A DNA stretch of 45,386 nucleotides. Origin: Lysinibacillus capsici. GTDB lineage: Bacteria; Bacillota; Bacilli; Bacillales_A; Planococcaceae. How positions within the stretch are numbered: position 1 is the stretch's first letter; each line of letters begins with the position of its first letter. The stretch covers positions 1 through 45,386 of the forward strand of contig NZ_PXXX01000019.1 in NCBI RefSeq assembly GCF_003367505.1. Direction: 5' to 3'. The position numbers and the translations under genes were made by a program. Positions 18,220 through 26,801 of the stretch are shown here, in pieces. The notes beneath the pieces were generated by a model. The model saw only the letters and a program-made list of their open reading frames with translations. It ran no database searches and had not been told where the DNA came from.

Positions 18220-19386
18220 TCAGTCTCCTACTTTAAACATATACCCCTTATATGAATGATGAATGATCATGACGATTCCGATAAGCATAAAATTGGATAA
18301 TAACGAACTTCCACCATAGCTTAAAAAGGGTAGGGTGACACCTGTGACAGGTAAAAGCCCAATGGTCATGCCGATATTTTGAGTAATTTGAAAGGCTAGT
18401 AAGCTTGAAATACCTGCCCCCATTAAAGTCATAAAGGGGTCTCGCGCTACTACCGTAATAACGACAATACGATAGATAACAAAAAAAAGTAGCGCGATTA
18501 CAAATGCTCCTCCAATAAAACCTAGCTCTTCTGCAATAGCAGAGAATATAAAATCGGTATGTTTTTCTGGTACATAGACATTGTTATGTAGATAGCCCTT
18601 GCCCACAAATTCTCCTGACCCGATAGCCATAAAGCCTTGGCGTACTTGAAAAGAAGAATCTGTATATTCATAAGGCTGAAGCCATCCATAAATTCTAGAA
18701 ATCTGATGTCCTGATAGAGCACCTAAAACCTTCTCTGTAAAAAATTCATTAAATCTGACATAGAGCACTACCAGCGTACTGATGATAACTAGCGGAACAG
18801 CCGTAAATACGACAAGAAGCTTTCTATGAATACCTGAAAAGAAAATCATCGGTAAAATCATTGCCATATACAACATGACCATACCTGTATCGGGTTGTCT
18901 ATAAACAAGTAGCGTAGGAGGAAGGACAATTAGCCCGATTTTTATAAGTAACCAAAAATCTGCTAGATAGGAGGGGCGGACATTTTTCTCTTGATGAGCA
19001 ATAATGACCTTACTCACAACTATTAAAAAAGCAAACTTTAAAAATTCCGAGGGTTGGAGAGAACCTAAAAACGGGATTTGATACCATGATTTTGCCTGAT
19101 TGATCGTTCGAGCAATGCTTTCAGGAGCAACAATAAGACCAGCCGTTAAAGCAACTATTAGGAAGTAAAATGGCCATCCAATCTTCTTCAACTGTTCAAT
19201 ATCAAGCAAGGATATTCCAAGCATGATGGTTAATCCGATGACATAAAATAAAAACTGTTTGATAATAAAGGAGCTTGCATACTGTTCAAAATTTACACTA
19301 CTAGAATGGACAAAAAGGCAACTAATAGCGCCGAGTAAAAGAAGACTTATTACTAAACTCCAATCTAACTTCTTGAATTGCGTCAA
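18220..19386 (-). CDS. rodA: RodA/FtsW family peptidoglycan glycosyltransferase (SEDS)
   Basis: A 388-aa polytopic membrane protein with about ten transmembrane helices. SEDS proteins polymerise lipid II into glycan strands with a partner class B PBP. Seen: AKSWYQIPFLGSLQPSEFLKF, the YRQPDTGMVM loop with the conserved Asp, AIGSGEFVGKG, VPEKHTDFIFSAIAEELGF and GVTLPFLSYGGSSL. Features such as LDIEQLKK, PESIA and VYVPE resemble B. subtilis RodA more than FtsW or SpoVE. An ATG at 19401 opens the frame, but GGAGGT at 19394-19399 is ideally spaced for TTG at 19386, which is preferred. A cre-like motif lies at 19409-19422. Confidence 0.82.
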   Translation of the reverse strand: MTQFKKLDWSLVISLLLLGAISCLFVHSSSVNFEQYASSFIIKQFLFYVIGLTIMLGISLLDIEQLKKIGWPFYFLIVALTAGLIVAPESIARTINQAKSWYQIPFLGSLQPSEFLKFAFLIVVSKVIIAHQEKNVRPSYLADFWLLIKIGLIVLPPTLLVYRQPDTGMVMLYMAMILPMIFFSGIHRKLLVVFTAVPLVIISTLVVLYVRFNEFFTEKVLGALSGHQISRIYGWLQPYEYTDSSFQVRQGFMAIGSGEFVGKGYLHNNVYVPEKHTDFIFSAIAEELGFIGGAFVIALLFFVIYRIVVITVVARDPFMTLMGAGISSLLAFQITQNIGMTIGLLPVTGVTLPFLSYGGSSLLSNFMLIGIVMIIHHSYKGYMFKVGD

Positions 19387-19629
19387 ATGTAACACCTCCA
19401 TTCTCTAGTATGAACGCTTACAATGTATGGAAGGTTGCGAATGTTTTTCTAAAAATAGTATGAATAAGAAGCAATAATCTGGCTAATTTAGCGAGTTAAA
19501 TTACCTAAATAAAACTAAATGATGGGTATAAATTCTTAATATTTCGATTAAAATTTACAAAAATATAACACTGGCTTTATATCTCTATACTATCATTATT
19601 GGTAAGAGTTGGAGGAGGAGCCAAGGATC

Positions 19630-21300
19630 ATGCATTTTTTCCGTTTCATTAAGGTGAAGGACAAGTTACTTGTACTCATGATTGTTTGTGTATTATCGAA
19701 TGTATTGCTAGGTGTATTCAGTGTAGATTATTTAAGGAAAATGTCGTGGCATGCAAGTGAGAGTTACACACAGGGACTGGTCCCAATTGGGTGGCTAAAT
19801 GAGCTAGAAGAATCACAGCGTCGATTAGATTTTATAGTAGATTCGAAGGGTGACGATAAAGAAATGACAGCCATTTTACAAAACATGGCGCAGCCTTTAG
19901 ATCATCTAGATAGCCAAGAAATTGACAAGAAGATGAGTCATCAAATTAAGAAGTATAAGTCATTGCTTAAGAAGCAGGAAGAAGCCATTGAGAACTTTAA
20001 GCAATTGAACCATGGTGAGCTAGATCAGTTTTATGTGCAAACATTTTTACCAATTAGTCAGGAGAGTCATGCATTATTAGAAGACACGCAAAATTATTTG
20101 GTTCAACGAGCAAAAGACCAACAGCAGGCTTATCAAAAAGATGTACAATTTGGCTACTGGTTACTAGGTGGCGTATGCTTAGCGGTTGTCTTGCTTGTTA
20201 TCCTTATCGGCTTTATTGCAACGAAGGCAGTCAATGTGCCAACCCGTCAACTAAAGTCATTATTAAAACGAGCAGAACAAGGTGATTTCACTGCCAGTGC
20301 AAGTTATGTAGCTCATGATGAGCTTGGTGAAGTAGTTCTGTCATACAATCAAATGGTAACAGAGGTGAAAAGACTACTCCATACTGTCACAGACAGTGCT
20401 TATGAAGTAGAAGAAATGACAGGGAAATTGCAGAAATCCTCTGAGCAATCATCAACAACGACATTAAAAATAGCGAAGGATGTACAATCTATTTCAGAGT
20501 CAACGTCTGCTTCTTCTAGTAAATTAGCTTCGAATACTGCTTCCTTAGAGGAGGTTTTAAATGATGTACAGGTTATTTTAGAAAAGGTTCAGGTTGTAGA
20601 AAGTTTTGCACAAAAAACGGCCAGAGATGCAGAAAGTGGAACTGAAATTGTACAGGCTAATTTAACACAAATGCAAGCTATTAAGCAGGCGGTTGAAAAA
20701 TCTAATACAGCTATCTTTAATTTAGTAGAGCGGGCTGCATCGATTGATCAAATGATTGAAGTAATAGAAAGAATAACAGCGCAAACTAACTTACTGGCTT
20801 TAAACGCTTCAATTGAAGCCGCTAGAGCAGGAGAGCATGGTAAAGGCTTTGCAGTAGTGGCTAATGAGGTTCGTAAGCTTGCAGAGCAAACTGTTCAATC
20901 GACACAAACGATTACATCCATTGTACAGAACATCCATCTAGATTCGAGTTATGCGGTACAAATGATGGAAGGGGTTTTAGTAGCGACTGAAAAAGGTGTA
21001 GCTGTTACAGGACAAACTGCGTCAAGTTTTGATCAAATTTTAGAAAAAGTACATACTATTAAGCCATATATTATGGAAGTATCTGCTACGGTTCAAGAGA
21101 TTGCCAATCACACGAAGAAGGTAAGTGAGGATGCGGGTATGCTGACAGCCTTATCCGATACGAATGCCGTGTCTACTAAGCATGTTGCTACGTTAACAGC
21201 TGATCAATTAACAGCTCAGCAACAGTTCCATAATTATATTAAGGAATTGCGCAAAGTATCAAAAGTTTTGCAAATAGCTGTCAAACGTTTTTCGATATAA
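19630..21300 (+). CDS. Methyl-accepting chemotaxis protein
   Basis: A 556-aa transmembrane chemoreceptor. TM1 is at about 15-32, a periplasmic-side helical domain of about 140 residues follows (four-helix-bundle type, no Cache signature seen), and TM2 is near 176-198. A HAMP domain comes next (VPTRQLKSLLKRAEQGDFTA), then a long coiled-coil signalling domain. The hairpin tip, ERITAQTNLLALNASIEAA followed by RAGEHGKGFAVVANEVRKLAEQ, is the invariant CheA/CheW contact. It should signal to CheA to steer swimming; the ligand is unknown. The open frame begins at a TTG (19609), but GGAGGAGG at 19611-19618 lies inside that stretch and supports the ATG at 19630. Confidence 0.9.
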   Translation: MHFFRFIKVKDKLLVLMIVCVLSNVLLGVFSVDYLRKMSWHASESYTQGLVPIGWLNELEESQRRLDFIVDSKGDDKEMTAILQNMAQPLDHLDSQEIDKKMSHQIKKYKSLLKKQEEAIENFKQLNHGELDQFYVQTFLPISQESHALLEDTQNYLVQRAKDQQQAYQKDVQFGYWLLGGVCLAVVLLVILIGFIATKAVNVPTRQLKSLLKRAEQGDFTASASYVAHDELGEVVLSYNQMVTEVKRLLHTVTDSAYEVEEMTGKLQKSSEQSSTTTLKIAKDVQSISESTSASSSKLASNTASLEEVLNDVQVILEKVQVVESFAQKTARDAESGTEIVQANLTQMQAIKQAVEKSNTAIFNLVERAASIDQMIEVIERITAQTNLLALNASIEAARAGEHGKGFAVVANEVRKLAEQTVQSTQTITSIVQNIHLDSSYAVQMMEGVLVATEKGVAVTGQTASSFDQILEKVHTIKPYIMEVSATVQEIANHTKKVSEDAGMLTALSDTNAVSTKHVATLTADQLTAQQQFHNYIKELRKVSKVLQIAVKRFSI

Positions 21301-21331
21301 TTTAATATTAAAGAATAATATTCAAAAAGGG

Positions 21332-21368
21332 TCTTCTTTGCAAAAAATAGCAAAGAAGATTCTTTTTT
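21332..21368 (+). terminator. Terminator of the chemoreceptor gene
   Basis: TCTTCTTTGC (21332-21341) pairs with GCAAAGAAGA (21350-21359) over an 8-nt A-rich loop, followed by TTCTTTTTTT. Confidence 0.85.
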
Positions 21369-21529
21369 TGCATGGTTACAAAACTAGCTTATGAAAGTGT
21401 AAATGATTTGTGTTTTTGAGATGTACAAATGTGTTTTGTATATTTTTGTAGCACAATATTTTTCTTGTTCTCATATACTGTGAATAAGGGATTGTATGTT
21501 CTTTGTAAGGAATATTATTAATATAATTG

Positions 21530-21558
21530 TTGTATTTTCAAAACGAACACATTATAAT
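21530..21558 (+). promoter_or_regulatory. Candidate sigma-A promoter of the threonine dehydrogenase gene
   Basis: TTGTAT (21530-21535), a 17-bp spacer and a perfect TATAAT (21553-21558) predict a start near 21565 and an ~87-nt leader. The rest of the 21369-21529 gap is AT-rich with nothing else I can name. Confidence 0.55.
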
Positions 21559-21604
21559 GAATTTCATTGAAAGTGTTATTAAATCAATGTTTATTAATGT
21601 ATTT

Positions 21605-21625
21605 TTGTACTTTCAGAAAGTACAA
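21605..21625. promoter_or_regulatory. 21-nt perfect palindrome in the threonine dehydrogenase leader
   Basis: TTGTACTTTC and GAAAGTACAA are perfect 10-bp inverted arms around a single A. It sits about 40 nt downstream of the predicted transcription start and 12 nt upstream of the SD. It could be a roadblock operator for an unknown repressor or fold as an RNA hairpin near the ribosome site. Confidence 0.55.
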
Positions 21626-21651
21626 TTGTTCACATGTGGAGGTTTTGGGAA

Positions 21652-22605
21652 ATGAAAAAGATTATTGTTACTGGAGCACTTGGTCAAATTGGTTCTGAGC
21701 TAGTAGAAAAACTTCGTGGTATTTATGGAGAGGACAATATACTTGCTACAGACATTAGAAAGCTTGAACATACTAAGGGCCCATTTGAAATATTGGACGT
21801 GACAGATGGACAAAGAATGCATGATTTAGCAAAGGACTTCGGTGCAGATACGATGATGCATTTAGCAGCATTATTATCAGCTACAGCAGAGAGAAATCCA
21901 TTGTTAGCTTGGAATTTAAATATGGGTGGATTAATGAATGCGTTAGAAGTTTCACGTGAGTTAAATATGCAATTTTTCACGCCAAGCTCGATTGGTGCGT
22001 TTGGTCCGTCTACACCTAAGGAAGATACACCACAGGATACTTTGCAAAGACCAACAACTATGTATGGGGTAAATAAGGTAGCGGGTGAGTTATTATGCGA
22101 TTATTACTTCAATCGTTTTGGTGTTGATACACGCGGAGTACGCTTCCCAGGGCTAATTTCTTATGTAACACCTCCTGGTGGTGGTACAACAGATTATGCA
22201 GTAGAAATTTTCTATGAAGCCATTGAACAAGGCAAATATACATCGTATATTCAGGAAGGTACATTTATGGATATGATGTACATGCCAGATGCCTTACAAG
22301 CTATTGTAGATTTAATGGAAGCAGACGGTAGTAAGCTTGTTCATCGCAATGCTTTTAATATTACAGCCATGAGCTTCGAACCTTCGCAAATCGCGGCTGA
22401 AATCAAGAAACACTTACCAAATTTCACAATGAGCTATCAGGTAGATCCTGTTCGTCAAGCCATTGCAGATAGCTGGCCAAACTCTTTAAATATTGAAGCG
22501 GCTCAAAAAGAGTGGGGCTTCAAAGCAGAATATGATTTAGCTAAAATGACGGTAGATATGTTAGAAAAATTGAAAATTAAACTGCATAAAAAAGCAATTT
22601 CATAA
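21652..22605 (+). CDS. tdh: L-threonine 3-dehydrogenase, SDR/epimerase type
   Basis: A 317-aa extended short-chain dehydrogenase. Seen: the Rossmann motif [12 protein letters not shown] (6-17), [19 protein letters not shown], the catalytic Tyr-Lys pair in [14 protein letters not shown], and [25 protein letters not shown] in two overlapping blocks. These are characteristic of SDR-type threonine dehydrogenases, not plain sugar-nucleotide epimerases. The enzyme oxidises L-threonine with NAD+ to 2-amino-3-ketobutyrate. The ATG at 21634 begins the open frame, but GGAGG at 21638-21642 precedes the ATG at 21652, giving the canonical MKKIIVTGA start. The usual partner KBL (kbl) is not in the window. 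Confidence 0.82.
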   Translation: MKKIIVTGALGQIGSELVEKLRGIYGEDNILATDIRKLEHTKGPFEILDVTDGQRMHDLAKDFGADTMMHLAALLSATAERNPLLAWNLNMGGLMNALEVSRELNMQFFTPSSIGAFGPSTPKEDTPQDTLQRPTTMYGVNKVAGELLCDYYFNRFGVDTRGVRFPGLISYVTPPGGGTTDYAVEIFYEAIEQGKYTSYIQEGTFMDMMYMPDALQAIVDLMEADGSKLVHRNAFNITAMSFEPSQIAAEIKKHLPNFTMSYQVDPVRQAIADSWPNSLNIEAAQKEWGFKAEYDLAKMTVDMLEKLKIKLHKKAIS

Positions 22606-22614
22606 TAGATAGGC

Positions 22615-22648
22615 AACGGGTGAAGACTAGACTTCATCCGTTTTTTTA
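22615..22648 (+). terminator. Terminator of the threonine dehydrogenase gene
   Basis: AACGGGTGAAG (22615-22625) pairs, with one G-T, to CTTCATCCGTT (22632-22642), followed by a run of T. Confidence 0.85.
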
Positions 22649-22703
22649 TATATAAAAGAAAATTATTGGAATATATAGATTAAATTATGAAATTAAAATA
22701 TAA

Positions 22704-22720
22704 TAATATTCGGAATATTA
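22704..22720. promoter_or_regulatory. Palindrome upstream of the acyl-CoA ligase gene
   Basis: TAATATTC and GAATATTA are perfect 8-bp arms around one G, about 75 bp before the start codon. It does not match the B. subtilis FadR consensus as I remember it. It is a candidate operator only. Confidence 0.3.
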
Positions 22721-22793
22721 ATAGTATTCAGTTAAATAGGTGCTATGATAATTTCACAAGGGGAAATTCACAAATGAAGGGATGATGGGTTTT

Positions 22794-24413
22794 ATGATGC
22801 AAGCACCATTAGTTTTAACTAGTTTTTTTAAACGAGCAGAGAGCTATTTTGCAAGAAAATCAATTATTTCACGGACAAGCCCACACAAAATACATCGTTT
22901 AACATATGGGCAGTGGGCAAAAAGAACGCGTCGTTTAGCAGATGCCCTTACGAAGCTTGGGATGACAAGAGGAACAAAAGTCGGCTCCTTTGCGTGGAAT
23001 CAGCATCGACATTTAGAAGCTTATTTTGCTGTGCCTTGCTCAGGGGCAATCTTACACATGGTAAATATTCGTTTATCAGAAGAGCATTTGATCTATATTA
23101 TTAATCATGCAGAAGATGAGATTTTAATGGTCGATGTAGATTTATTACCGATCATTGAAAATATTGCGCCAAAACTTGAGACAGTGAAACACTATATCAT
23201 TATGACGGATGAACCAGCTTTGCCAAAGACTACATTACAAAATGTTTTATCCTATGAGGACATATTAGCTACTGCTGATGAAGAATTTCAATTTCCAGAG
23301 GATATTGATGAAGAAGCACCTGCCGGTATGTGCTATACAAGCGCCACAACAGGGAATCCAAAGGGGGTTGTCTATTCCCATCGGGGTTTAGTACTACACA
23401 GTATCATGCTGAGTATGTCTGACTCTATGGGAATTGCGGAAAGAGATGTCGTGATGCCGATTGTACCCATGTTTCATGCAAATGCATGGGGCTTGCCTTT
23501 TGCTAGTGTCAATGTGGGTGCTACACAAGTTCTACCAGGTCCGCAATTTACTTCAGCATTAATAATGGATTTAATCGAACAAGAAAAGGTTACATTAACT
23601 GCTGGTGTTCCAACCATTTGGATAGGTGCCCTACAGGAGCAGGAAAAGAAAGAACGAGATATTAGTTCTTTAAGAGCGATATGCTGTGGTGGATCGGCTT
23701 CACCAACTCGACTCATTCGGACATTTGAAGAAAAATATGGGATTCCTTATATTGTTGTCTACGGCATGACGGAAACTACACCAATCATGGCATTGTCTAA
23801 TTATATGTCATGGATGGAAGATTGGCCGATTGAAAAACGTATTGAAGCTCGAGCGATGCAAGGGATGACAATGGCAGGTATCGAATCTAGTATTATTAAT
23901 GAGGCGGGTGAGGTACCTTGGGATGGCGAAACAATGGGGGAATTACGTTTAAAAGGCCCATGGATTTCCAACGAATACTATCGTGATGAGCGAACAGCAG
24001 ATGCCTATCGAGATGGTTGGTTATATACTGGTGATATTGCTGTACGAACAGCAGATGGCTTTATTAAAATTACTGACCGTACGAAGGATCTTATTAAATC
24101 AGGTGGGGAATGGATTTCCTCTGTTGATTTGGAAAACGCGCTGATGACTCATGATGCCGTTTTAGAAGCGGCTGTCATTGCCATGCCCCATGCTAAATGG
24201 CAGGAGCGTCCATTAGCTTGTGTTGTATTGAAAGAGGGACAATCAGTAACTGAACCAGAGCTTCTTGCTTTTTTAGAAAATCAATTTGCCAAATGGTGGG
24301 TACCAGATGCAGTTGTCTTTCTAGAAGAAATTCCAAAGACATCTGTCGGAAAATTCCTGAAAGCGAAGCTGCGAGATAATGTAGCAGAAATTTATCCTAA
24401 ATCATTGGTATAG
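22794..24413 (+). CDS. Fatty-acyl-CoA ligase (AMP-binding family)
   Basis: A 539-aa adenylate-forming enzyme that should activate a medium- or long-chain fatty acid to acyl-AMP and then acyl-CoA. Seen: P-loop [12 protein letters not shown], the [12 protein letters not shown] substrate block, the adenine motif [29 protein letters not shown] with the hinge [15 protein letters not shown], and the C-terminal catalytic lysine region [14 protein letters not shown]. Several in-frame ATGs are packed at 22782, 22785, 22794 and 22797. Homologues begin just before [13 protein letters not shown], so I favour 22794 (or 22797), though the GAAGGGA ribosome site is rather far from it. It stands alone between two terminators. 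Confidence 0.85.
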   Translation: MMQAPLVLTSFFKRAESYFARKSIISRTSPHKIHRLTYGQWAKRTRRLADALTKLGMTRGTKVGSFAWNQHRHLEAYFAVPCSGAILHMVNIRLSEEHLIYIINHAEDEILMVDVDLLPIIENIAPKLETVKHYIIMTDEPALPKTTLQNVLSYEDILATADEEFQFPEDIDEEAPAGMCYTSATTGNPKGVVYSHRGLVLHSIMLSMSDSMGIAERDVVMPIVPMFHANAWGLPFASVNVGATQVLPGPQFTSALIMDLIEQEKVTLTAGVPTIWIGALQEQEKKERDISSLRAICCGGSASPTRLIRTFEEKYGIPYIVVYGMTETTPIMALSNYMSWMEDWPIEKRIEARAMQGMTMAGIESSIINEAGEVPWDGETMGELRLKGPWISNEYYRDERTADAYRDGWLYTGDIAVRTADGFIKITDRTKDLIKSGGEWISSVDLENALMTHDAVLEAAVIAMPHAKWQERPLACVVLKEGQSVTEPELLAFLENQFAKWWVPDAVVFLEEIPKTSVGKFLKAKLRDNVAEIYPKSLV

Positions 24414-24415
24414 GT

Positions 24416-24455
24416 AAAAGAGCGATTTCCGTAAATGGAAGTCGCTCTTTTTTGA
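24416..24455. terminator. Bidirectional terminator between the acyl-CoA ligase gene and trpB
   Basis: AAAAGAGCGATTTCC (24416-24430) pairs with GGAAGTCGCTCTTTT (24437-24451) over a 6-nt loop, with T-runs available on both strands. It is shared by the two convergent genes. Confidence 0.9.
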
Positions 24456-24456
24456 G

Positions 24457-25620
24457 TTATTTAGTTAGCATGTGGAAGACTTGTTCAACGTCTTTATCGC
24501 CACGACCAGAGATATTAATAATAATGCTTTCCTCAGATGATAAAGTTGGTGCTAATTTTAGAGCATGTGCGACTGCATGTGAGCTTTCAAGAGCAGGAAT
24601 AATACCTTCAACCTTAGAAAGTACTTGGAAGGCATCTAAAACTTCTTCATTTGTCACGGTCACATACTCAGCACGACCGATTGTTTTCAAATGGCTATGC
24701 TCAGGCCCCGCACCTGGATAATCTAAACCAGCTGCTATTGAATAGGTAGGTAGTGGGTTGCCTTCTGCGTCCTGAAGTACTAAACATTTGAAGCCGTGTA
24801 GCTCTCCTGGTGTTCCTTCGTTTAAGGTAGCAGCTTTGTCTGGCTCTATTCCAATAAGACGAACATCTTCGTCTGCAATATAATCAGCAAATGCCCCAAT
24901 GGCATTACTACCGCCTCCTACACAGGCAAGAACAGCTGTCGGCAGCTTTCCTTCCTTTTCTAAAATCTGTTCACGACTTTCGCGGCTAATCACTGATTGA
25001 AAATGTTTAACCATTGATGGGAAGGGGTGTGGTCCAACTGCTGAGCCTAATAAATAGAAGGTTGTTTCATAGTTTTCTACTAAGTCAGCGAATGCCTCAT
25101 CTACTGCATCCTTTAAGCGTCCTTGCCCTTTATCGACAGCTACAACTTTCGCTCCGAGAAGTTCCATGCGAAATACGTTCAATGCCTGACGTTTTGTATC
25201 TTCCAAGCCCATATAAATCGTGCAATCCATTCCAAACATGGCACACGCTGTAGCTGTTGCTACACCATGTTGACCTGCCCCTGTTTCGGCAATCACGCGA
25301 TTTGCTCCCATACGTTTAGCTAGTAAAATTTGACCTAATACATTATTGATTTTATGGGAGCCTGTGTGGTTAAGGTCTTCACGTTTTAAATAGATTTTTG
25401 CGCCACCTAATTGCTTTGTTAAATTCTCTGCAAAATAAAGAGGGGATTTACGACCGACATATTCACGGAAATAGTAATCTAATTCTTGCTTAAAATCATC
25501 ATCCTCTTTATACTTTTGAAAATTCTCATCTAGTCTATTTAAAACATTTTGAAGCTCCTTTGGAACAAAGCTTCCACCAAATTCACCGAAATATCCCTTT
25601 TTTTCTACTACTGTACTCAT
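24457..25620 (-). CDS. trpB: Tryptophan synthase beta chain
   Basis: A 387-aa PLP enzyme that condenses indole with L-serine to give tryptophan. Seen: [15 protein letters not shown] at the N-terminus, the PLP lysine Lys90 in [24 protein letters not shown], and the phosphate-binding GGGSNAIG. The length and the short N-terminus indicate the TrpB1 type that normally pairs with TrpA. No trpA or other trp gene is adjacent: the gene is alone, read from its own promoter through a Trp-specific T-box. SD GAGGAG lies 10 nt before the ATG. Its product may work with a TrpA encoded elsewhere or salvage indole. Confidence 0.95.
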   Translation of the reverse strand: MSTVVEKKGYFGEFGGSFVPKELQNVLNRLDENFQKYKEDDDFKQELDYYFREYVGRKSPLYFAENLTKQLGGAKIYLKREDLNHTGSHKINNVLGQILLAKRMGANRVIAETGAGQHGVATATACAMFGMDCTIYMGLEDTKRQALNVFRMELLGAKVVAVDKGQGRLKDAVDEAFADLVENYETTFYLLGSAVGPHPFPSMVKHFQSVISRESREQILEKEGKLPTAVLACVGGGSNAIGAFADYIADEDVRLIGIEPDKAATLNEGTPGELHGFKCLVLQDAEGNPLPTYSIAAGLDYPGAGPEHSHLKTIGRAEYVTVTNEEVLDAFQVLSKVEGIIPALESSHAVAHALKLAPTLSSEESIIINISGRGDKDVEQVFHMLTK

Positions 25621-25651
25621 CTTAACTCGACTCCTCTATGCTAATTTTTCC

Positions 25652-25880
25652 AAAAAAAAAGCCACTCCAATCCCTCATAAAAAGGACGAGTAACCGTGGT
25701 GCCACCTTCATTCGCAATTTTTGCGCGCTTTCCTGCTCCTGTAACGGGGAGCGAAACGGCCTTACATTTGATAAGGCTGCTCTGAAGTCCATTCACAAGT
25801 CTGTACTACTGGTTTGCACCAACCACCAGCTCTCTAAAAGTAACAATGCTTGCTACTACTCTTCTTCCTTGCATTTATTA
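25652..25880 (-). promoter_or_regulatory. Trp-specific T-box riboswitch leader of trpB
   Basis: On the minus strand the conserved T-box AAGGTGGCACCACGG lies at 25708-25694. Upstream are the stem I elements (AGAGAGCTGGTGGTTGGTGC) and a specifier-loop context GTGAATGGACTTC whose TGG (25791-25789) is the tryptophan codon. Downstream, a hairpin region is followed by a nine-T run (25660-25652), the terminator arm. Uncharged tRNA-Trp should stabilise the antiterminator and turn trpB on. An open frame on the opposite strand here is only the antisense of this RNA. Confidence 0.92.
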
Positions 25881-25886
25881 GAAAGA

Positions 25887-25915
25887 ATTGTAGAGTATTT
25901 TCAGAATAGTGTCAA
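25887..25915 (-). promoter_or_regulatory. Promoter of the trpB T-box transcript
   Basis: On the minus strand, perfect TTGACA (25915-25910), a 17-bp spacer and TACAAT (25892-25887) predict transcription from about 25880, just where the T-box leader begins. Confidence 0.75.
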
Positions 25916-25944
25916 GAAAAAAGACGAATCTAAAAAGATCCGTC
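25916..25944 (-). terminator. Terminator of queT
   Basis: On the minus strand GACGGATCT pairs with AGATTCGTC (one G-T) around TTTT, followed by TTTTTTCTT. It starts 3 bp after the queT stop and abuts the trpB promoter. Confidence 0.8.
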
Positions 25945-25946
25945 AG

Positions 25947-26429
25947 TTAAATCAAATTTTTAAAGTGAAGGCGTTTGTTTAAAACATACATAATCGGTGC
26001 ACCTACAGCTAATACAACAAATTCACCCGCCGCGACTGTTAGCCAAGTCCAGAAAAATGGCAACTCTAAAGCCAAGTTCAGCTCAAAGGCAATGATAAAC
26101 ATAGTACATGTAAAGAGCAATGTATTAATAATTAAACGTGCCCAAATATTTTTGACAAATTTACAGATTAAAATAAACAGGCCAAGAGTAATCATTGAAT
26201 GACCTACACCAAAAACTAAATCGTAAATGCCAAGTGGTGAAAAGAGATTAGAGATCAATACACCAATAATAATCCCTACGGCAAAGCGTGGATTAAAGGC
26301 CACTAAATGGTTAAACATCTCAGATACTCGGAACTGTACCTCTGTAAAACCAAATGGGGCAACAAGCATGGTTACAGCTATATATAGAGCCGCAATGATA
26401 CCACTTGCTGCTAAAAATTTTATCTTCAT
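25947..26429 (-). CDS. queT: QueT family queuosine precursor transporter
   Basis: A 160-aa very hydrophobic protein with about five membrane segments, of the QueT (DUF988) family, probable S-components of an ECF-type importer for queuosine precursors. Seen: the family pattern ALYIAVTMLVAPFGFTEVQFR, then RVSEMFNHLVAFNPRFAVG, GIYDLVFGVGHSM and the conserved terminal VLNKRLHF. A preQ1-I riboswitch directly upstream independently supports the substrate. Two ATGs are possible. AAGGAG at 26443-26438 is 2 nt from the one at 26435 but 8 nt from the one at 26429, which is chosen. The energising ECF module must be encoded elsewhere. Confidence 0.9.
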   Translation of the reverse strand: MKIKFLAASGIIAALYIAVTMLVAPFGFTEVQFRVSEMFNHLVAFNPRFAVGIIIGVLISNLFSPLGIYDLVFGVGHSMITLGLFILICKFVKNIWARLIINTLLFTCTMFIIAFELNLALELPFFWTWLTVAAGEFVVLAVGAPIMYVLNKRLHFKNLI

Positions 26430-26439
26430 ATTCATTTCT

Positions 26440-26475
26440 CCTTAGTTTTTTTTCGTGGGATGGTTACGAACCACG
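26440..26475 (-). promoter_or_regulatory. PreQ1-I riboswitch upstream of queT
   Basis: The minus strand reads CGTGGTTCGTAACCATCCCA, then CGAAAAAAAACTAAGG. This matches the preQ1 class I aptamer: a P1 stem closing on GGTTC, the CCC of the loop, and the A-rich tail ending in ACTAAGG. The tail's last bases are part of the SD (AAGGAG), so ligand-induced pseudoknot formation should hide the ribosome site and lower queT translation when preQ1 is plentiful. Confidence 0.9.
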
Positions 26476-26495
26476 GTGCTTTCACACAAGTAAAT

Positions 26496-26525
26496 ATTCT
26501 ATTATAGATATCTAGTAGAAGTCAA
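26496..26525 (-). promoter_or_regulatory. Candidate promoter of queT
   Basis: On the minus strand, TTGACT (26525-26520), an 18-bp spacer and TAGAAT (26501-26496) place the start near 26489, just upstream of the preQ1 aptamer. Confidence 0.5.
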
Positions 26526-26703
26526 ATGTCAGACTTTGTCTATAATGTCCTATCGTCGCAAAATTGTCATAAATATTTTTTACTATGTTGAAAAAAGAAA
26601 TCGATTAACTAAAACAGCGTAGTTTAGCGGTTTAAAGCGCCAAATTGAATGAAAAACTAAAATATTTTGTCACTTTTAAAAGTCAGAACATTCATAATGT
26701 TGT

Positions 26704-26732
26704 TGACGGAGCTCGATAATAACGATAATATA
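26704..26732 (+). promoter_or_regulatory. Promoter of the TrpXYZ-like ABC operon
   Basis: TTGACG (26704-26709), 17 bp and TAATAT (26727-26732) predict a start near 26739. In the leader CACTTT (26746-26751) can pair with AAAGTG (26760-26765). The 26526-26703 stretch between the divergent promoters shows no gene and no T-box. Confidence 0.65.
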
Positions 26733-26801
26733 GCGATACATTCACACTTTGTTTGGATAAAGTGCGATAGATATTCGAGAATATAATCGGGGGGATTATT
26801 T

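Noticed and set aside
19500..19600. Sigma-D (motility) promoter for the chemoreceptor
   Set aside because: TAAA and CGAT elements near 19528-19550 are present, but their spacing is too short for the consensus.
24452..24721. Plus-strand frame opposite trpB
   Set aside because: It is a shadow of the highly conserved trpB coding sequence.
25638..25982. Plus-strand 114-codon open frame
   Set aside because: It is antisense to the trpB T-box leader and queT terminator, has no SD, and gives a low-complexity Ser/Leu/Lys protein.
26526..26801. T-box before the TrpX-like gene
   Set aside because: No AGGTGG-type T-box core or specifier stem could be found; the predicted leader is only about 60 nt.
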